Source of the DNA: Chthonomonas sp035294165
GTDB lineage: Bacteria; Armatimonadota; Chthonomonadetes; Chthonomonadales; Chthonomonadaceae
NCBI RefSeq assembly: GCF_035294165.1
Contig: NZ_DATGLN010000170.1
Span: forward strand, 39,549 to 103,548
Length of the DNA stretch: 64,000 nt
Direction of reading: 5' to 3'
The stretch's first letter is position 1; the number at the start of each line of letters is the position of its first letter. Below are positions 53,105-62,063 of the stretch, piece after piece. A program made the position numbers and the translations under genes. The notes below the pieces were generated by a model. The model saw only the letters and a program-made list of their open reading frames with translations, had not been told where the DNA came from and made no database searches.

Positions 53105-54922
53105 ATGTCTGACTTCGATGTTGAGTTCCAGGAGCCTTCGCTGGCCGTAGCAACTACCCGTGCGCCTGAACCACAGGATGCAAGCGAACCGACTACACCG
53201 TCACCTTTGCGCACTCCTGAGGCCTTTGAGGCCTACTGCGCACAGGTGCAGTCACGTTTGGCTCAGTATGCCCAGCAAAGAGCCAACTTTTTGCTTACGG
53301 CACACGATCGTCTGACCCGGCTGCTCGCCACCGCGCGCGCGGTTGAAGACAACAATCTCTACAACGAGTTGTTGCAATATCAGATGGCCACAAAAGAGCT
53401 GCTCGATGCGCTCTCACAGGTCACCGACGGTGCAGCGCTTGCGTCGCTGCCTCACACGCCAAAATCCTACTCTCTGCCCTCCGAACAGGGGAACAACAAC
53501 CTCTTCCGCGAGCGGACAGAATTTTCGCCCCGGCCCTTTACACCTCTAGCCCGCACAGAGGGTCGCCCGACCTCTTCACCCTTTGTGGCAGCCCGTGTCC
53601 CACGACATCCCACACGCCCCTTGATAGAGATCGAGGCGGAAGCGGCTCAGATGCGCGAAGACCTCAAAGTGTGGAAAGAGCGCTTCCCGCTTCAGAAGGA
53701 GAACGGAGAGCTGAACATCCCCAATATAATGCGTCTTCGGGCTATGGCCTTCCGCATGCGGAAACTGGAGGAGGAGGCTGGCGACACCGAGGTGACCGAG
53801 GTGACCGAGCTTCGCAAGGAGATCCAGCAACTGCTTGAAGAGGCCGGCGATAAAGAGTACTGTGTGGCCTTCGACTATGACCTCGAGCCACGCCCCCTTC
53901 CCAACCAGTGGGCGGAGCTGGCCGAACGTCAGGAGGAGACGGCACGCGCCCAAGAGGCTTATGAGTGGTGGATGGCCCACAACAATCAGCTTACCGTCTC
54001 TGACCTACAGCCGCTGGCCGAAGCCGTAGCGGCCACCCAACAAAAGTTCAATCGGATGCTTTTCCGCGTGGGCGCGCGCGATCCTTACCAGCAGATTCTC
54101 TTCGACAACCTGCGCGCTTGGGCCCGCGAATCGCAATGCTATCTGTTCAGCTTGCGCCCTCGTGTGCCCATGGCCGAACTGGTGGATAAGGCATCGCGTC
54201 TCGAAAGTGCCTGGGAGCAAGCTCGTATTCCGGTGGAGGCGGCCACACGCCGTGCTGCCGTGGTGGATAACCTTGTGGCGCTTGTCTCCGATCCCAACTT
54301 CGGTTCCGATCCAGAGCAGGATGAGGCGCGGCTGCATGAGGCCTTACTGCGCTGCCAAAGCATAGGGGTCTCCGCATTGGATCAGCGTCTACGCGATGCG
54401 CTTGCGCCCTGGGTCTCCTTCCTGGAGAGCGATCCGCGCCTGCGTGAGGTGCTGCGTGAGGCGAGCATGGAGTGGGATAGACGCATTAACTCGGACTATG
54501 AAGAATCCACTCCAAACTCCGCGCAAGAGCTGTCTGAGGAGGACTTGGAAGCCGTTCGCGCCGAAACCCGCGGCAAGCGCCTCACCCTTATCGGCGGGTT
54601 ACCACGAGAGGAGAATCGCCGCCGAATTCAGGAGGCCCTGGAGCTTGCCGAGGTGAATTGGCCTGAGATGCGTCCTTCCACCTTGCTCAGCCATTTCGAG
54701 CACGACATTCAACAGACCGACATCGTGGCGTTAAGCCTGCGCTATAGCCGAAAAGAGTGGCGTGGCGTCGCCGACATCTGTGCGCGAGAGGGCAAGCGTT
54801 TTGTGCTGTTGCCTAACGGCTTTGGCCTTGCCGATCTCGTTAAGGCGTTACAGAGCCAACCACCTCAACCCGTAACAACCGTGCGGCGTCGCACCACGCG
54901 AACAGTGGCCGACACAGAATAG
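53105..54922 (+). CDS. Coiled-coil protein with C-terminal DUF2325-like domain
   Basis: A 605-residue cytoplasmic protein. ATG 53105 is used because GAGGAG precedes it at a workable distance; a TTG 18 bases earlier is unsupported. Residues about 20-480 are long charged helices (LRTPEAFEAYCAQVQSRLAQ, IEIEAEAAQMREDLKVWKER, EVTEVTELRKEIQQLLEEAG). The last 100 residues (LTLIGGLPREENRRRIQEAL, DIVALSLRYSRKEWRGVAD, REGKRFVLLPNGFGLADLVK) match the DUF2325 pattern, a small Rossmann-like fold of unknown role that in other bacteria often sits beside defence or DNA-handling genes. A strong hairpin terminator follows. Function unknown. Confidence 0.8.
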   Translation: MSDFDVEFQEPSLAVATTRAPEPQDASEPTTPSPLRTPEAFEAYCAQVQSRLAQYAQQRANFLLTAHDRLTRLLATARAVEDNNLYNELLQYQMATKELLDALSQVTDGAALASLPHTPKSYSLPSEQGNNNLFRERTEFSPRPFTPLARTEGRPTSSPFVAARVPRHPTRPLIEIEAEAAQMREDLKVWKERFPLQKENGELNIPNIMRLRAMAFRMRKLEEEAGDTEVTEVTELRKEIQQLLEEAGDKEYCVAFDYDLEPRPLPNQWAELAERQEETARAQEAYEWWMAHNNQLTVSDLQPLAEAVAATQQKFNRMLFRVGARDPYQQILFDNLRAWARESQCYLFSLRPRVPMAELVDKASRLESAWEQARIPVEAATRRAAVVDNLVALVSDPNFGSDPEQDEARLHEALLRCQSIGVSALDQRLRDALAPWVSFLESDPRLREVLREASMEWDRRINSDYEESTPNSAQELSEEDLEAVRAETRGKRLTLIGGLPREENRRRIQEALELAEVNWPEMRPSTLLSHFEHDIQQTDIVALSLRYSRKEWRGVADICAREGKRFVLLPNGFGLADLVKALQSQPPQPVTTVRRRTTRTVADTE

Positions 54923-54945
54923 TGTATCTCTCGTTAAGAACACAT

Positions 54946-54973
54946 AGGCCCTGCTTCCTTAGAAGCAGGGCCT
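54946..54973. terminator. Bidirectional intrinsic terminator
   Basis: AGGCCCTGCTTC / GAAGCAGGGCCT form a perfect 12-bp stem around a CTTA loop, followed by TGTCTTT. It separates the convergent DUF2325-like and xylA genes and can serve both. Confidence 0.85.
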
Positions 54974-54997
54974 TGTCTTTAGCACTTGACTTCGGCT

Positions 54998-56164
54998 TTA
55001 ACGAACGCCTAGCAGTATCTCCATGGTGAGTTGATCGAGTTTCTCGTAAGCATAGCCACGCTTGCCGAGGGCGACACGGTCGAACTGCATCTCCAGGATG
55101 CGTTGGGCGTTGCTGGGCGAGTAGGAGCGGATGAGACCGCCAATGCCCTCCGGATCGGCGTTCAGTTCGTGAAGCAGGCCTTGAATTTCGGGGTCCGTGT
55201 TAAACCGCTCGGCCTTCTCTTTGAGGATGAGGTAGGTACGCATGCAGCCTCGAGCGAAGTCCCATACTCCCTCTTCATCCTCGGTACGATAGGCGTGGGC
55301 ATCGAAATGGCGCATGCCCTCATAGCCGCTCTCCTCCAGCAGCTTCACCAAGAAGAAGTTGGCCTTTAAATCCTCCGCGCCGAACCGGTAATCTTGGTCA
55401 TAGCGTCCGATTTTCTGGCCGTTTAGGTCTATGTGGAACAGTTTGCCGGCATCAATGGCTTGGGCCACGGCGTGAACGAAGTTGAGGCCTGCCATGGTCT
55501 CGTGGGCATATTCCGGATTGAGGCCAAACTTTTCGGGGCGGTTGAGCGTGGCGATAAAACCGAGCGCCGCTCCCACCACCGGCAGGTAGATGTCGCCACG
55601 CGGCTCGTTCGGTTTCGGCTCTATGGCGAACTTGAAGTTATAGCCCTTCTCGATATCGTATTCGGCCAAGAAGTTCAAACACTCCCGATAGCGCTTAAGC
55701 GCCTCGCGCGCGTCTTTGCTCGCATCGGTCTCTACACCTTCTCGGCCTCCCCAAAACACGTAGACCTCCGCGCCCAGTTCGGCGCCGAGGTCCATGGCGC
55801 GCATGGTCTTTTGCAGGGCATAAGCGCGAACTTTTGGGTCGTTGGAGGTAAAGGCACCGTCTTTAAACACGGGGTCGAAGAACAGGTTGGTGGTGGCCAT
55901 AGGCACCCGCATGCCGTAGTCGTCGAGAGCCTTCTTGAATTCGGCCACAATGCGATCGCGCTCGGCTGCCGTGGCATCTATGGGCACCAGGTCGTTATCG
56001 TGCAGGTTCACGCCGTAGGCGCCTAGCTCGCTCAGTTTTTTCACAATGTAGGTGGGTGACAGAGGCTCGCGAACGGCATTTCCAAAGGGATCGCGCCCTA
56101 CATTGCCTACGGTCCAAAGCCCGAAAGTGAATTTATGGTGTTTTTGAGGGGTATAGTCGCTCAT
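54998..56164 (-). CDS. xylA: Xylose isomerase, group I
   Basis: A 388-residue enzyme of the short (group I, actinobacterial-type) length. FTFGLWTVGNVGRDPFG opens the barrel; GVNLHDNDLVP carries the catalytic His and Asp, VFWGGREG and FAIEPKPNEPRGD the metal-binding Glu and the Lys-rich loop, and FHIDLNGQKIGRYDQDYRFG the late metal ligands. It interconverts D-xylose and D-xylulose (or glucose and fructose) with Mg or Mn, feeding pentose use. No xylulokinase adjoins it. A GC hairpin lies 16 bases upstream of its start codon. Confidence 0.96.
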   Translation of the reverse strand: MSDYTPQKHHKFTFGLWTVGNVGRDPFGNAVREPLSPTYIVKKLSELGAYGVNLHDNDLVPIDATAAERDRIVAEFKKALDDYGMRVPMATTNLFFDPVFKDGAFTSNDPKVRAYALQKTMRAMDLGAELGAEVYVFWGGREGVETDASKDAREALKRYRECLNFLAEYDIEKGYNFKFAIEPKPNEPRGDIYLPVVGAALGFIATLNRPEKFGLNPEYAHETMAGLNFVHAVAQAIDAGKLFHIDLNGQKIGRYDQDYRFGAEDLKANFFLVKLLEESGYEGMRHFDAHAYRTEDEEGVWDFARGCMRTYLILKEKAERFNTDPEIQGLLHELNADPEGIGGLIRSYSPSNAQRILEMQFDRVALGKRGYAYEKLDQLTMEILLGVR

Positions 56165-56179
56165 CTTTTGCCTATTCTA

Positions 56180-56197
56180 CCCGGCGGAGACGCCGGG
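56180..56197 (-). promoter_or_regulatory. GC-rich hairpin in the xylA leader
   Basis: CCCGGCG-GAGA-CGCCGGG is a perfect 7-bp stem with a four-base loop, 15 bases upstream of the xylA ATG; on the transcribed strand the loop reads TCTC. It could block ribosome access or act as an attenuator. A short T tract is missing, so it is not called a terminator. Confidence 0.5.
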
Positions 56198-56343
56198 GTT
56201 TCTCTCCTTTCCGTCGCAGGGATTTTTCCTTATAAAAGATTCGTGGTATCTGCCGTATTCTCCTGCTTAACATTTTGAAACCTTGGCGGGAGGTGTATTC
56301 GCGCAAACGTCTCCAAAGAAACGCGGCTCGTGTTGAAGGCCGG

Positions 56344-58608
56344 TTAGGTGACGAAGTCAAATGCCGGAGCCGTTGGCGGGGGTGTTGAGGGGGGCGGGGC
56401 CGGCTCGGACTTACCTTGCAGTGTGTCGAGCGCCCGTCTTCCCCAGTACTCTTGTGGAAAATCGTGGGCAAGAGCCTCTAGGGCGGTCTTGTCTGTCGAA
56501 TGAGGGTTCGTTTCGCATTGAAGTCTGCCTACCCAGTACCGTACACGGAGGCTCTCGGGTAAAAGCGTTTGCATGCGATGTAGTGCCTGCAACATGGTGG
56601 CTCTATCGTGCTTTTGGGCGGCAATGCGGGCGCCTAAGCAGAGCTTGTGCGCAAGATGGGTGGGTGTTTGCGGCAAGGTACGGATGGCTTTAAGCGTCTC
56701 TTCCGCTTCCTCATAGCGGCCAAGACCCAACAGCGCTTCCGCTTTATGCAACAGGAACAATGAGGTGATGAGAGAGGAGGCGTTTTTATATTCATGAAGG
56801 CAGTAGTTACTGCGTGCCAGCGCATTGTCATACCATCCGCGTTGGAGAGCGGAGGCGATCAGCACGTACTGCACGTCAGCATAGCGTCGAACCAACACAG
56901 CGCGACTGAGTGGTTTTGTGGGCAGTAAGAAGCTTTCACAGAGGTCGAGCGCTTCTAGATAGCGCTCCTGCAAGATAAGCGCATGAATGTAGTACGACAT
57001 GTTTACTTCACCCTGCAGGGAGGCCAGTGAATCCGCCTGTTGCAGATGTTTAAGCGTTGTTTCTCCTTGTTCGAGCGCCAAGTAGATGCGTGCCAAACGG
57101 CGGTGGAGGAAGGCCTCATCGGCGCGAGGCGGGGTTTGTGCAAGCGCTTTCGAGAACCACGCATGGGCGCGCCCATAATCCCCGGCATTAGCAAAACAGA
57201 GGGCGATCCATTGGCTAATAAGCCATGGTGCTCTGACCAACAGAAGGGCTACTGGAATGAGGACGATGAAACCCAAAGGCAGGCTGTTAAAGAGATAGGC
57301 CACAAGGAGCGCCCCCGCGGTTGCCCAAAGGGCCGTGTTCGCCGTAAGAGTCCACACGGTTTTGGGCGTTCTGCTGTGGCTGAAAGTGGCGCGCAGGGCG
57401 CAGACGAACGCGAAGAGGGAGCCGAGCAGATAGGCTAGAAGAAGAGGGAGGGCTATGGAATGCAGCGGGGCGATGTGCGGCACGCCAAAGAGCAGAAGTG
57501 GCAACACGGCGATGGCGCCGAAGGCCGGTAAGAGAGATGGAGGTTGCCATCGCATGTTGGCAGCTTTGGCAATAAGGAAAGGAATTGGCAGCCAGCAGAG
57601 CAGAGTAAAAGCGAAGAGCGCTCCCTGAACGAAATGTCGAATCGTTGCTTTCTGTTCGGGTGTGAAGGGAACGGGGTTGGGGCGCGAGGCGCTCGCCGTC
57701 GCCGATGCTGTTGTGGCTACCGGCTGATGGCCTGCATGAAAGTAGGCCTGGCGTGTTTGTAGGGTGAGGCTGGCGGCATAACTCATTCCGAGGCAAAGCA
57801 CAAGGAAGATCGCAGCCATGCGCAGGCGAACGAGGGGTGGAGCGAGCAGATAGCGCGCATTGACGGCCTCGCTGGTTCGCCGAAAGAAGCCTACGATTAA
57901 GATCATCCAGAGATAGGGGGAGGGCATTTTGAGCGCCCAAAGCAGGATGATAATGAGAACGCCCTTCCACAGACCAGGGGAGAAGACGGTGAAGATGTGG
58001 GAGCCGTCTAGCGGTGGGAAGGGAATGAGGTTAAACAGATTGATGAGAAAGCCCACATTGGCCAACGCGAGCCAAAACGGGCTGTGGGTAAGCCAGCCTA
58101 TAAGCAGGCAGAAAAGAGCGGCCAACATGCCCGCTGCAGGGCCACCGGCCCCGCTTTCCGATTGGATGGTGGGGTCTTCGGGAAACTTTTTGAGAAAGAT
58201 GACGGCCCCCACGAAAGGGATGAAGACCGGTGCAGACTGTTTAAGCCCTTTTCGCCAGTTGACGAACACGTGCCCTAGTTCATGAATTAGAATGCATAGC
58301 CCTATCCCCACCCCGAATTTCCAGCCGAACAGCCTGGTATCGGCAGCGATGAAGAGCAGCATAGATGTTAGGGTTGCAAGCACCTTGCCGAATTTAAGCA
58401 GCGCAAGAAACGACTTTAGCTTAAGGACTAGAACTGCCAATAATCCGACAATCCCTCCACGACGGCGTTGGAGTAGGGAGGGTGTTGTTGTCGGCGAGAT
58501 GGATTGTGGAGGAGGGCTGTCTGTTGGAGGGGCAGAGATGAGCGCACCGCAGTAGGCACAGCGTACTCCGCCGGGAAGATTGTTCTTTTGGCAAAAGGGG
58601 CAGAACAT
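56344..58608 (-). CDS. M50-type membrane metalloprotease with zinc ribbon and TPRs
   Basis: A 754-residue multi-domain membrane protein. A zinc ribbon opens it (CPFCQKN, CAYCGAL). The site-2-protease core has HELGH with H109, E110 and H113, and the LIPFPPLDGSH motif supplies the Asp ligand. About ten further hydrophobic helices follow, then a C-terminal TPR-like region (residues about 500-730). It should cut membrane or near-membrane segments, possibly controlling a signalling protein. ATG 58608 is preferred because GAGGAGG precedes it; an earlier ATG adds six residues. It follows the TPR membrane gene by 14 bases, so the two form an operon. Confidence 0.88.
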   Translation of the reverse strand: MFCPFCQKNNLPGGVRCAYCGALISAPPTDSPPPQSISPTTTPSLLQRRRGGIVGLLAVLVLKLKSFLALLKFGKVLATLTSMLLFIAADTRLFGWKFGVGIGLCILIHELGHVFVNWRKGLKQSAPVFIPFVGAVIFLKKFPEDPTIQSESGAGGPAAGMLAALFCLLIGWLTHSPFWLALANVGFLINLFNLIPFPPLDGSHIFTVFSPGLWKGVLIIILLWALKMPSPYLWMILIVGFFRRTSEAVNARYLLAPPLVRLRMAAIFLVLCLGMSYAASLTLQTRQAYFHAGHQPVATTASATASASRPNPVPFTPEQKATIRHFVQGALFAFTLLCWLPIPFLIAKAANMRWQPPSLLPAFGAIAVLPLLLFGVPHIAPLHSIALPLLLAYLLGSLFAFVCALRATFSHSRTPKTVWTLTANTALWATAGALLVAYLFNSLPLGFIVLIPVALLLVRAPWLISQWIALCFANAGDYGRAHAWFSKALAQTPPRADEAFLHRRLARIYLALEQGETTLKHLQQADSLASLQGEVNMSYYIHALILQERYLEALDLCESFLLPTKPLSRAVLVRRYADVQYVLIASALQRGWYDNALARSNYCLHEYKNASSLITSLFLLHKAEALLGLGRYEEAEETLKAIRTLPQTPTHLAHKLCLGARIAAQKHDRATMLQALHRMQTLLPESLRVRYWVGRLQCETNPHSTDKTALEALAHDFPQEYWGRRALDTLQGKSEPAPPPSTPPPTAPAFDFVT

Positions 58609-58622
58609 CTCTGGTTTCCTCC

Positions 58623-59609
58623 TCAATAGTCATAGATGATGTCTTGAATTCTCCGTGCTATCATCCGCCCCACGCGGCGCCCAGTGAACATCCAGAAGAG
58701 GAAGTTGATGAAAGCGGAGAGCAGGGCGAAGTGGGTTATCAAAATTTCGAGGAGCCAGAAGACAAGTCCCACGCCGATGCCGATAAGGGCACCTTGATCG
58801 GGATCGGCATCTATGGCACCGAGTAGGAGGCCCAGCAGACTTCCGGCGATGCCGAACACTACGGCAAGCACCAGGGTGAGGATGAGGATAAATACCCACT
58901 CCGGCCCATTCCAATTCACCATACTAAAGATGGTGAACCAGAAGATGTTCCAGAATGTCCACCATTGTCCGTACAAAGCGCCCCAGCCCAAGCCGCGGAC
59001 AAGGCGGGTATTAATGGAGGGATGTTGGTCGGCAGCGGCCGATTGTGGGTTATAGACTAGGCCGGGAGCGCTTGGTGGGTAGGCAGTGCCTGTCGGTGTC
59101 GGGTAGATCGGAGAGGGCTGTACTGGAGGCTGTGGGTAGGGTTGAGGAGGCGGCGAGCCGCCGAGCCACTGGGCTTGGTAAAGCGGCGGGCTAGCGGTGG
59201 GCGACTGTTGTAGGGGTACCGATGTTGGTTGTGAGGGATTCGCGTTCGCCAACTCCGTCTGCAGCTTCGTAAGGGCCGCCTGTGCTTGGGCATGATGGGG
59301 GTCTATGGCGAGAACGCGCTCGAAGGCGGCCTTTGCCTCCTCCTTACGGCCGGCCTGATAGAGGCCAACGGCGAGGTTGTACTGAAAAGTGGCGTTGGCC
59401 GGCTGCAGTTGGGTGGCCTGTGTTAACATGGGGATACCGGTCTCGAAATCCTTTTGTCGGCAATGGGCAATGCCGAGGTAGGTTGCGGTCAAGGCATCGT
59501 TGGGGTTTTGCTGCAGGGCCTGGTTTAAGAGGTCTATGGCTTGGGCAAGATGGCCTGATTGCAGGGCTTGAATGCCCTGACCGGTAAGGGATGCGTTGCT
59601 CGTGTCCAT
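58623..59609 (-). CDS. TPR protein with C-terminal membrane domain
   Basis: A 328-residue protein. The first 120 residues are three TPRs (ALQSGHLAQAIDLLNQALQQ, LGIAHCRQKDFETGIPMLTQ, AVGLYQAGRKEEAKAAFERV). A Pro/Gln/Tyr-rich linker (about 125-185) leads to a C-terminal membrane block with about four helices (WTFWNIFWFTIFSMV, VFILILTLVLAVVFGIAGSL, LIGIGVGLVFWLLEIL, LLSAFINFLFWMFTG). GAGAGAG precedes the ATG. It is probably a scaffold for the M50 protease gene just downstream. No enzyme motif is present. Confidence 0.85.
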   Translation of the reverse strand: MDTSNASLTGQGIQALQSGHLAQAIDLLNQALQQNPNDALTATYLGIAHCRQKDFETGIPMLTQATQLQPANATFQYNLAVGLYQAGRKEEAKAAFERVLAIDPHHAQAQAALTKLQTELANANPSQPTSVPLQQSPTASPPLYQAQWLGGSPPPQPYPQPPVQPSPIYPTPTGTAYPPSAPGLVYNPQSAAADQHPSINTRLVRGLGWGALYGQWWTFWNIFWFTIFSMVNWNGPEWVFILILTLVLAVVFGIAGSLLGLLLGAIDADPDQGALIGIGVGLVFWLLEILITHFALLSAFINFLFWMFTGRRVGRMIARRIQDIIYDY

Positions 59610-59925
59610 CGTTCTCTCTCAAAGTAACAGATTTGGCCTTTGTATGCTTTTGATGGAAGCGATGTTGTGCAGGAAGTTCTAGATAGTAACGAGAGATTCC
59701 TTCTTTTTGGAGGACAATTTTTAAATAGAGGTGAGATGGTGAGAAATCAAGGATATGCATGGGTAGCTCTTGCGCCCTCTTCCATCTTATGTTAAAATCC
59801 GTATGTGGCTAAGGGTGTACAACGGCCTATACGTAGCGTGTGTAATACAAGTGACAATAGCGCCTACTAGCACAACGTTGGATAGAGAACTATGGGGCCT
59901 ATAAGCGAACTTTCAGGAGAAAAAG
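59610..59925. other. 316-base gap between divergent TPR and VOC genes
   Basis: No gene or RNA is supported. The stretch is AT-rich around 59675-59725 and must hold the promoters of both divergent genes, but no pair of boxes is convincing. Confidence 0.5.
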
Positions 59926-60309
59926 ATGTCCTTACCCAAACAGCGTGTCATTCCCGCGCTTCGCATCACCGATGATGTCTTAAGCAAGGCGTACTATGTT
60001 GAGAAGCTCGGTTTTTCTGTGGAGTGGGAGCACCGCTTCGAACCGCATCTTCCGGTATTCATGTCCATTTGTCGCGATGGCATGCGGTTATATTTAACCC
60101 AACATAGCGGAGATTGCGAGCCGGGAGGTCTCGTTCATTTTGTTGTGGAGGATGTGGCCGCCTTATATAAGGAGCTTCAGGGGCGAGGGGCGGTTGTGTG
60201 TCACGCTCCCAACGATGGTTTAGGTTTTCTCTGTATGACCGTGCAGGACCTTGATGGAAATAAGCTCCGTTTTATGGAGCCGCCGCCAAACCATCCCTCG
60301 GATAGCTGA
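59926..60309 (+). CDS. VOC/glyoxalase-superfamily protein
   Basis: A 127-residue protein with the vicinal-oxygen-chelate fold. RVIPALRITDDVLSKAYYVE starts the first beta-alpha unit, EWEHRFEPHLPVFMSICRDG and LVHFVVEDVAALYKELQGRG follow, and FLCMTVQDLDGNKLRFMEPP closes the barrel. This arrangement matches bleomycin-resistance-like members, which bind drugs as dimers, but many relatives are metal enzymes. AGGAG lies five bases before the ATG. It is a single gene with no linked pathway, so the substrate is unknown. Confidence 0.88.
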   Translation: MSLPKQRVIPALRITDDVLSKAYYVEKLGFSVEWEHRFEPHLPVFMSICRDGMRLYLTQHSGDCEPGGLVHFVVEDVAALYKELQGRGAVVCHAPNDGLGFLCMTVQDLDGNKLRFMEPPPNHPSDS

Positions 60310-60822
60310 GCCTCTGGCTGCATCCGTGGGCTAGTGTACTATGGGTACATCTAGAGCGAACAAAGGGGATCGGCGCCGGATGGCGAAGTGCTTAGTTAGG
60401 TGGCTATCGTTTTCGCCGTCTCCGTCAAAAAGTGCGCCGAGTTCAGATGATGATGGAGGAAATAGGGGTCTGCTATCATGTAGAGCGATGTAGGTAAAGT
60501 GATAGACTTCTGGCCTGTATACAGTCTTGAGAGAGAAATGCACAGCAAGCTATAGGGGGTGTGCGATCAAGAATCACTACAGACTTCGTAAAAGTCTGAA
60601 ATTCATAGTCCAGAGTGTAAGCAGCTTTTAGCCGTTCTGTAAACATGCGGCAGATCACAAGGGTAGATGGCTGAATTGTAAATTGTACAAGTAGGGGCGC
60701 TGGCGTGTCAAGAGATACCTGGAATAAAAACAGCTAAGCGCAAAAAAACGTCGGCCTCTACCGAAAGAGGGAGGGTTTCAAAAGACTTAGGCGATCCCAG
60801 AACCCATCGCCTAAAGCGCCGC
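60310..60822. other. 513-base gap without a supported gene
   Basis: Short open frames here (for example 60331-60543, minus) have no ribosome site or recognisable product. A hairpin CAGACTT-CGTAA-AAGTCTG is at 60580-60598. I see no tRNA, repeat or riboswitch. Confidence 0.5.
60787..60814 (-). terminator. Hairpin after the MotE-like gene
   Basis: TTAGGCGAT / ATCGCCTAA form a perfect 9-bp stem with a 10-base loop just downstream of the minus-strand stop at 60823. Read on that strand it is followed by GTCTTTTG, a short T run, so it may end the flagellar mini-operon. Confidence 0.55.
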
Positions 60823-61419
60823 TTATTCGTTTTGAGAAGCTAGACCATTGGCCCCGCTGTTGGAAGCCGACTGGAGGGGAGTGTGTGCTAGCGCGCCGGT
60901 GAGGCGGGCAGCTTTGGCAGGAGCCATCCCCTCTAAAATAGAGGCCACTTTGCGCTCGTCCATCTGCTGTAGCAGCACTACCACCTCGCTTTCTGGAAGC
61001 TTGTCGAGAATCTGGTTCACTTTCGGCGCATCCATCTTGCTGTAGATTTCGGCCAAACGCGCCATTTGAGCCGGATCAAGCGGAGGGGGTGGTGGAGCGA
61101 CCGATGAGGCTTGCAGAGCCTTCTGCTTCTGCCGTTCCCATGCAGCGCGCTCCTGTTCAAAGGCCTGCTGCTCTGCCTGCAAAACCCGCTGCTGCTGGGC
61201 GAGCTGTTCGGCTGTGAGGGGCGAGCCGGTCGCTGCCGTTTTGGGCGACGGCTTTTTCAACGGCCGAAAGCCTGAAAGCCGCGCCACCGTGCCGAGAGCG
61301 CCCTTTTCACCTGCCCATTTGCGCGCCGGTAACACACCCATTTTGGCCAGACCAAAAGCCGCTCCTAATGCAAGGCAAAGCAGACTAAACGGAATAAGAA
61401 TCATCCACCACTTCTTCAT
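60823..61419 (-). CDS. MotE-like / MgtE-N-domain flagellar protein
   Basis: A 198-residue protein. One N-terminal membrane helix (WWMILIPFSLLCLALGAAFG) is followed by a Gln/Glu-rich coiled coil (about residues 70-100, LAQQQRVLQAEQQAFEQERA) and a C-terminal MgtE_N-like helical domain (IYSKMDAPKVNQILDKLPE, VVVLLQQMDERKVASILEGM). This architecture is that of MotE-type proteins that chaperone or stabilise the flagellar motor in other bacteria. AAGGAG precedes the start. It is last in a three-gene operon with fliJ and the lytic transglycosylase. Confidence 0.8.
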   Translation of the reverse strand: MKKWWMILIPFSLLCLALGAAFGLAKMGVLPARKWAGEKGALGTVARLSGFRPLKKPSPKTAATGSPLTAEQLAQQQRVLQAEQQAFEQERAAWERQKQKALQASSVAPPPPPLDPAQMARLAEIYSKMDAPKVNQILDKLPESEVVVLLQQMDERKVASILEGMAPAKAARLTGALAHTPLQSASNSGANGLASQNE

Positions 61420-61443
61420 TCCGATTTCACTCCTTCCGCATCG

Positions 61444-62061
61444 CTAAGGGCTAGGGGGGTGTTGGCCCAACATGCCGAGAATGCGCCGCACATAGTTCTG
61501 CGTTTCCGGATAGGGCGGGATGCCGTTGTACTTCTGAACCGCGTGGGCGCCCGCATTGTAGGCCGCGAGGGCTAAAGGCAGACTGCCGTTGAATTTGCGA
61601 AGCAGACCCGCCAAAAGTCGCGTGCCGGCAGCGATGTTCTGCTCGGGGTCAAAAGGATCGGTAATGCCAAACTCCTGTACCTCTTCCGGCATGAGCTGCA
61701 TCAGGCCCATTGCGCCTTTATTGGAGACCTCTTTCGGGTTGCCGTCCGATTCTTGGGCGATAACGGCGCGAACGAGGTTTGGCGAGAGACCGTTAATGGC
61801 CGCATATTTGTTGATAAGCCCCTCGATGTAGGGGGCGAAGCGGGGCGCTGTGGGCGCCGAGTTGGCGAGAGCGGCCTGCAAAGTGAGAGGAAACGGGGAG
61901 ATCGGCGTTGGGGGCGAACCTGCCGGAGTCGTTAAGCCCGAAAGGGCGCCGGGCGTTGGTGCCGATGCAACAGCCGGTGCAGAAGGGGGATCGGTGAGCA
62001 TCTGTAGGCGACTTTCGATCTGCTGGACTCGGGCCATAACGGCCTCTAAATGGCTCATCAT
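61444..62061 (-). CDS. Lytic transglycosylase (SLT domain)
   Basis: A 205-residue protein. After a short coiled-coil-like start and a Pro/Ala/Thr linker (residues about 22-65), the SLT domain has the catalytic Glu in VRAVIAQESDGNP, then GAMGLMQLMPEE and NIAAGTRLLAGLL and AAYNAGAHAVQKYNG. It cleaves the glycan strand of peptidoglycan to make a 1,6-anhydro end, here presumably to let the flagellar rod pass. No signal peptide is visible, so export may use the flagellar route. It starts 2 bases after the fliJ stop. Confidence 0.88.
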   Translation of the reverse strand: MMSHLEAVMARVQQIESRLQMLTDPPSAPAVASAPTPGALSGLTTPAGSPPTPISPFPLTLQAALANSAPTAPRFAPYIEGLINKYAAINGLSPNLVRAVIAQESDGNPKEVSNKGAMGLMQLMPEEVQEFGITDPFDPEQNIAAGTRLLAGLLRKFNGSLPLALAAYNAGAHAVQKYNGIPPYPETQNYVRRILGMLGQHPPSP

Positions 62062-62063
62062 GG

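Noticed and set aside
53780..53815. GAGGTGACC tandem repeat as a variable minisatellite
   Set aside because: Only two copies (EVTEVTE), within a coiled coil, where such short duplications are ordinary.
60331..60543. 70-codon open frame in the 60.3-60.8 kb gap
   Set aside because: No ribosome site, no recognisable domain and composition like non-coding DNA.
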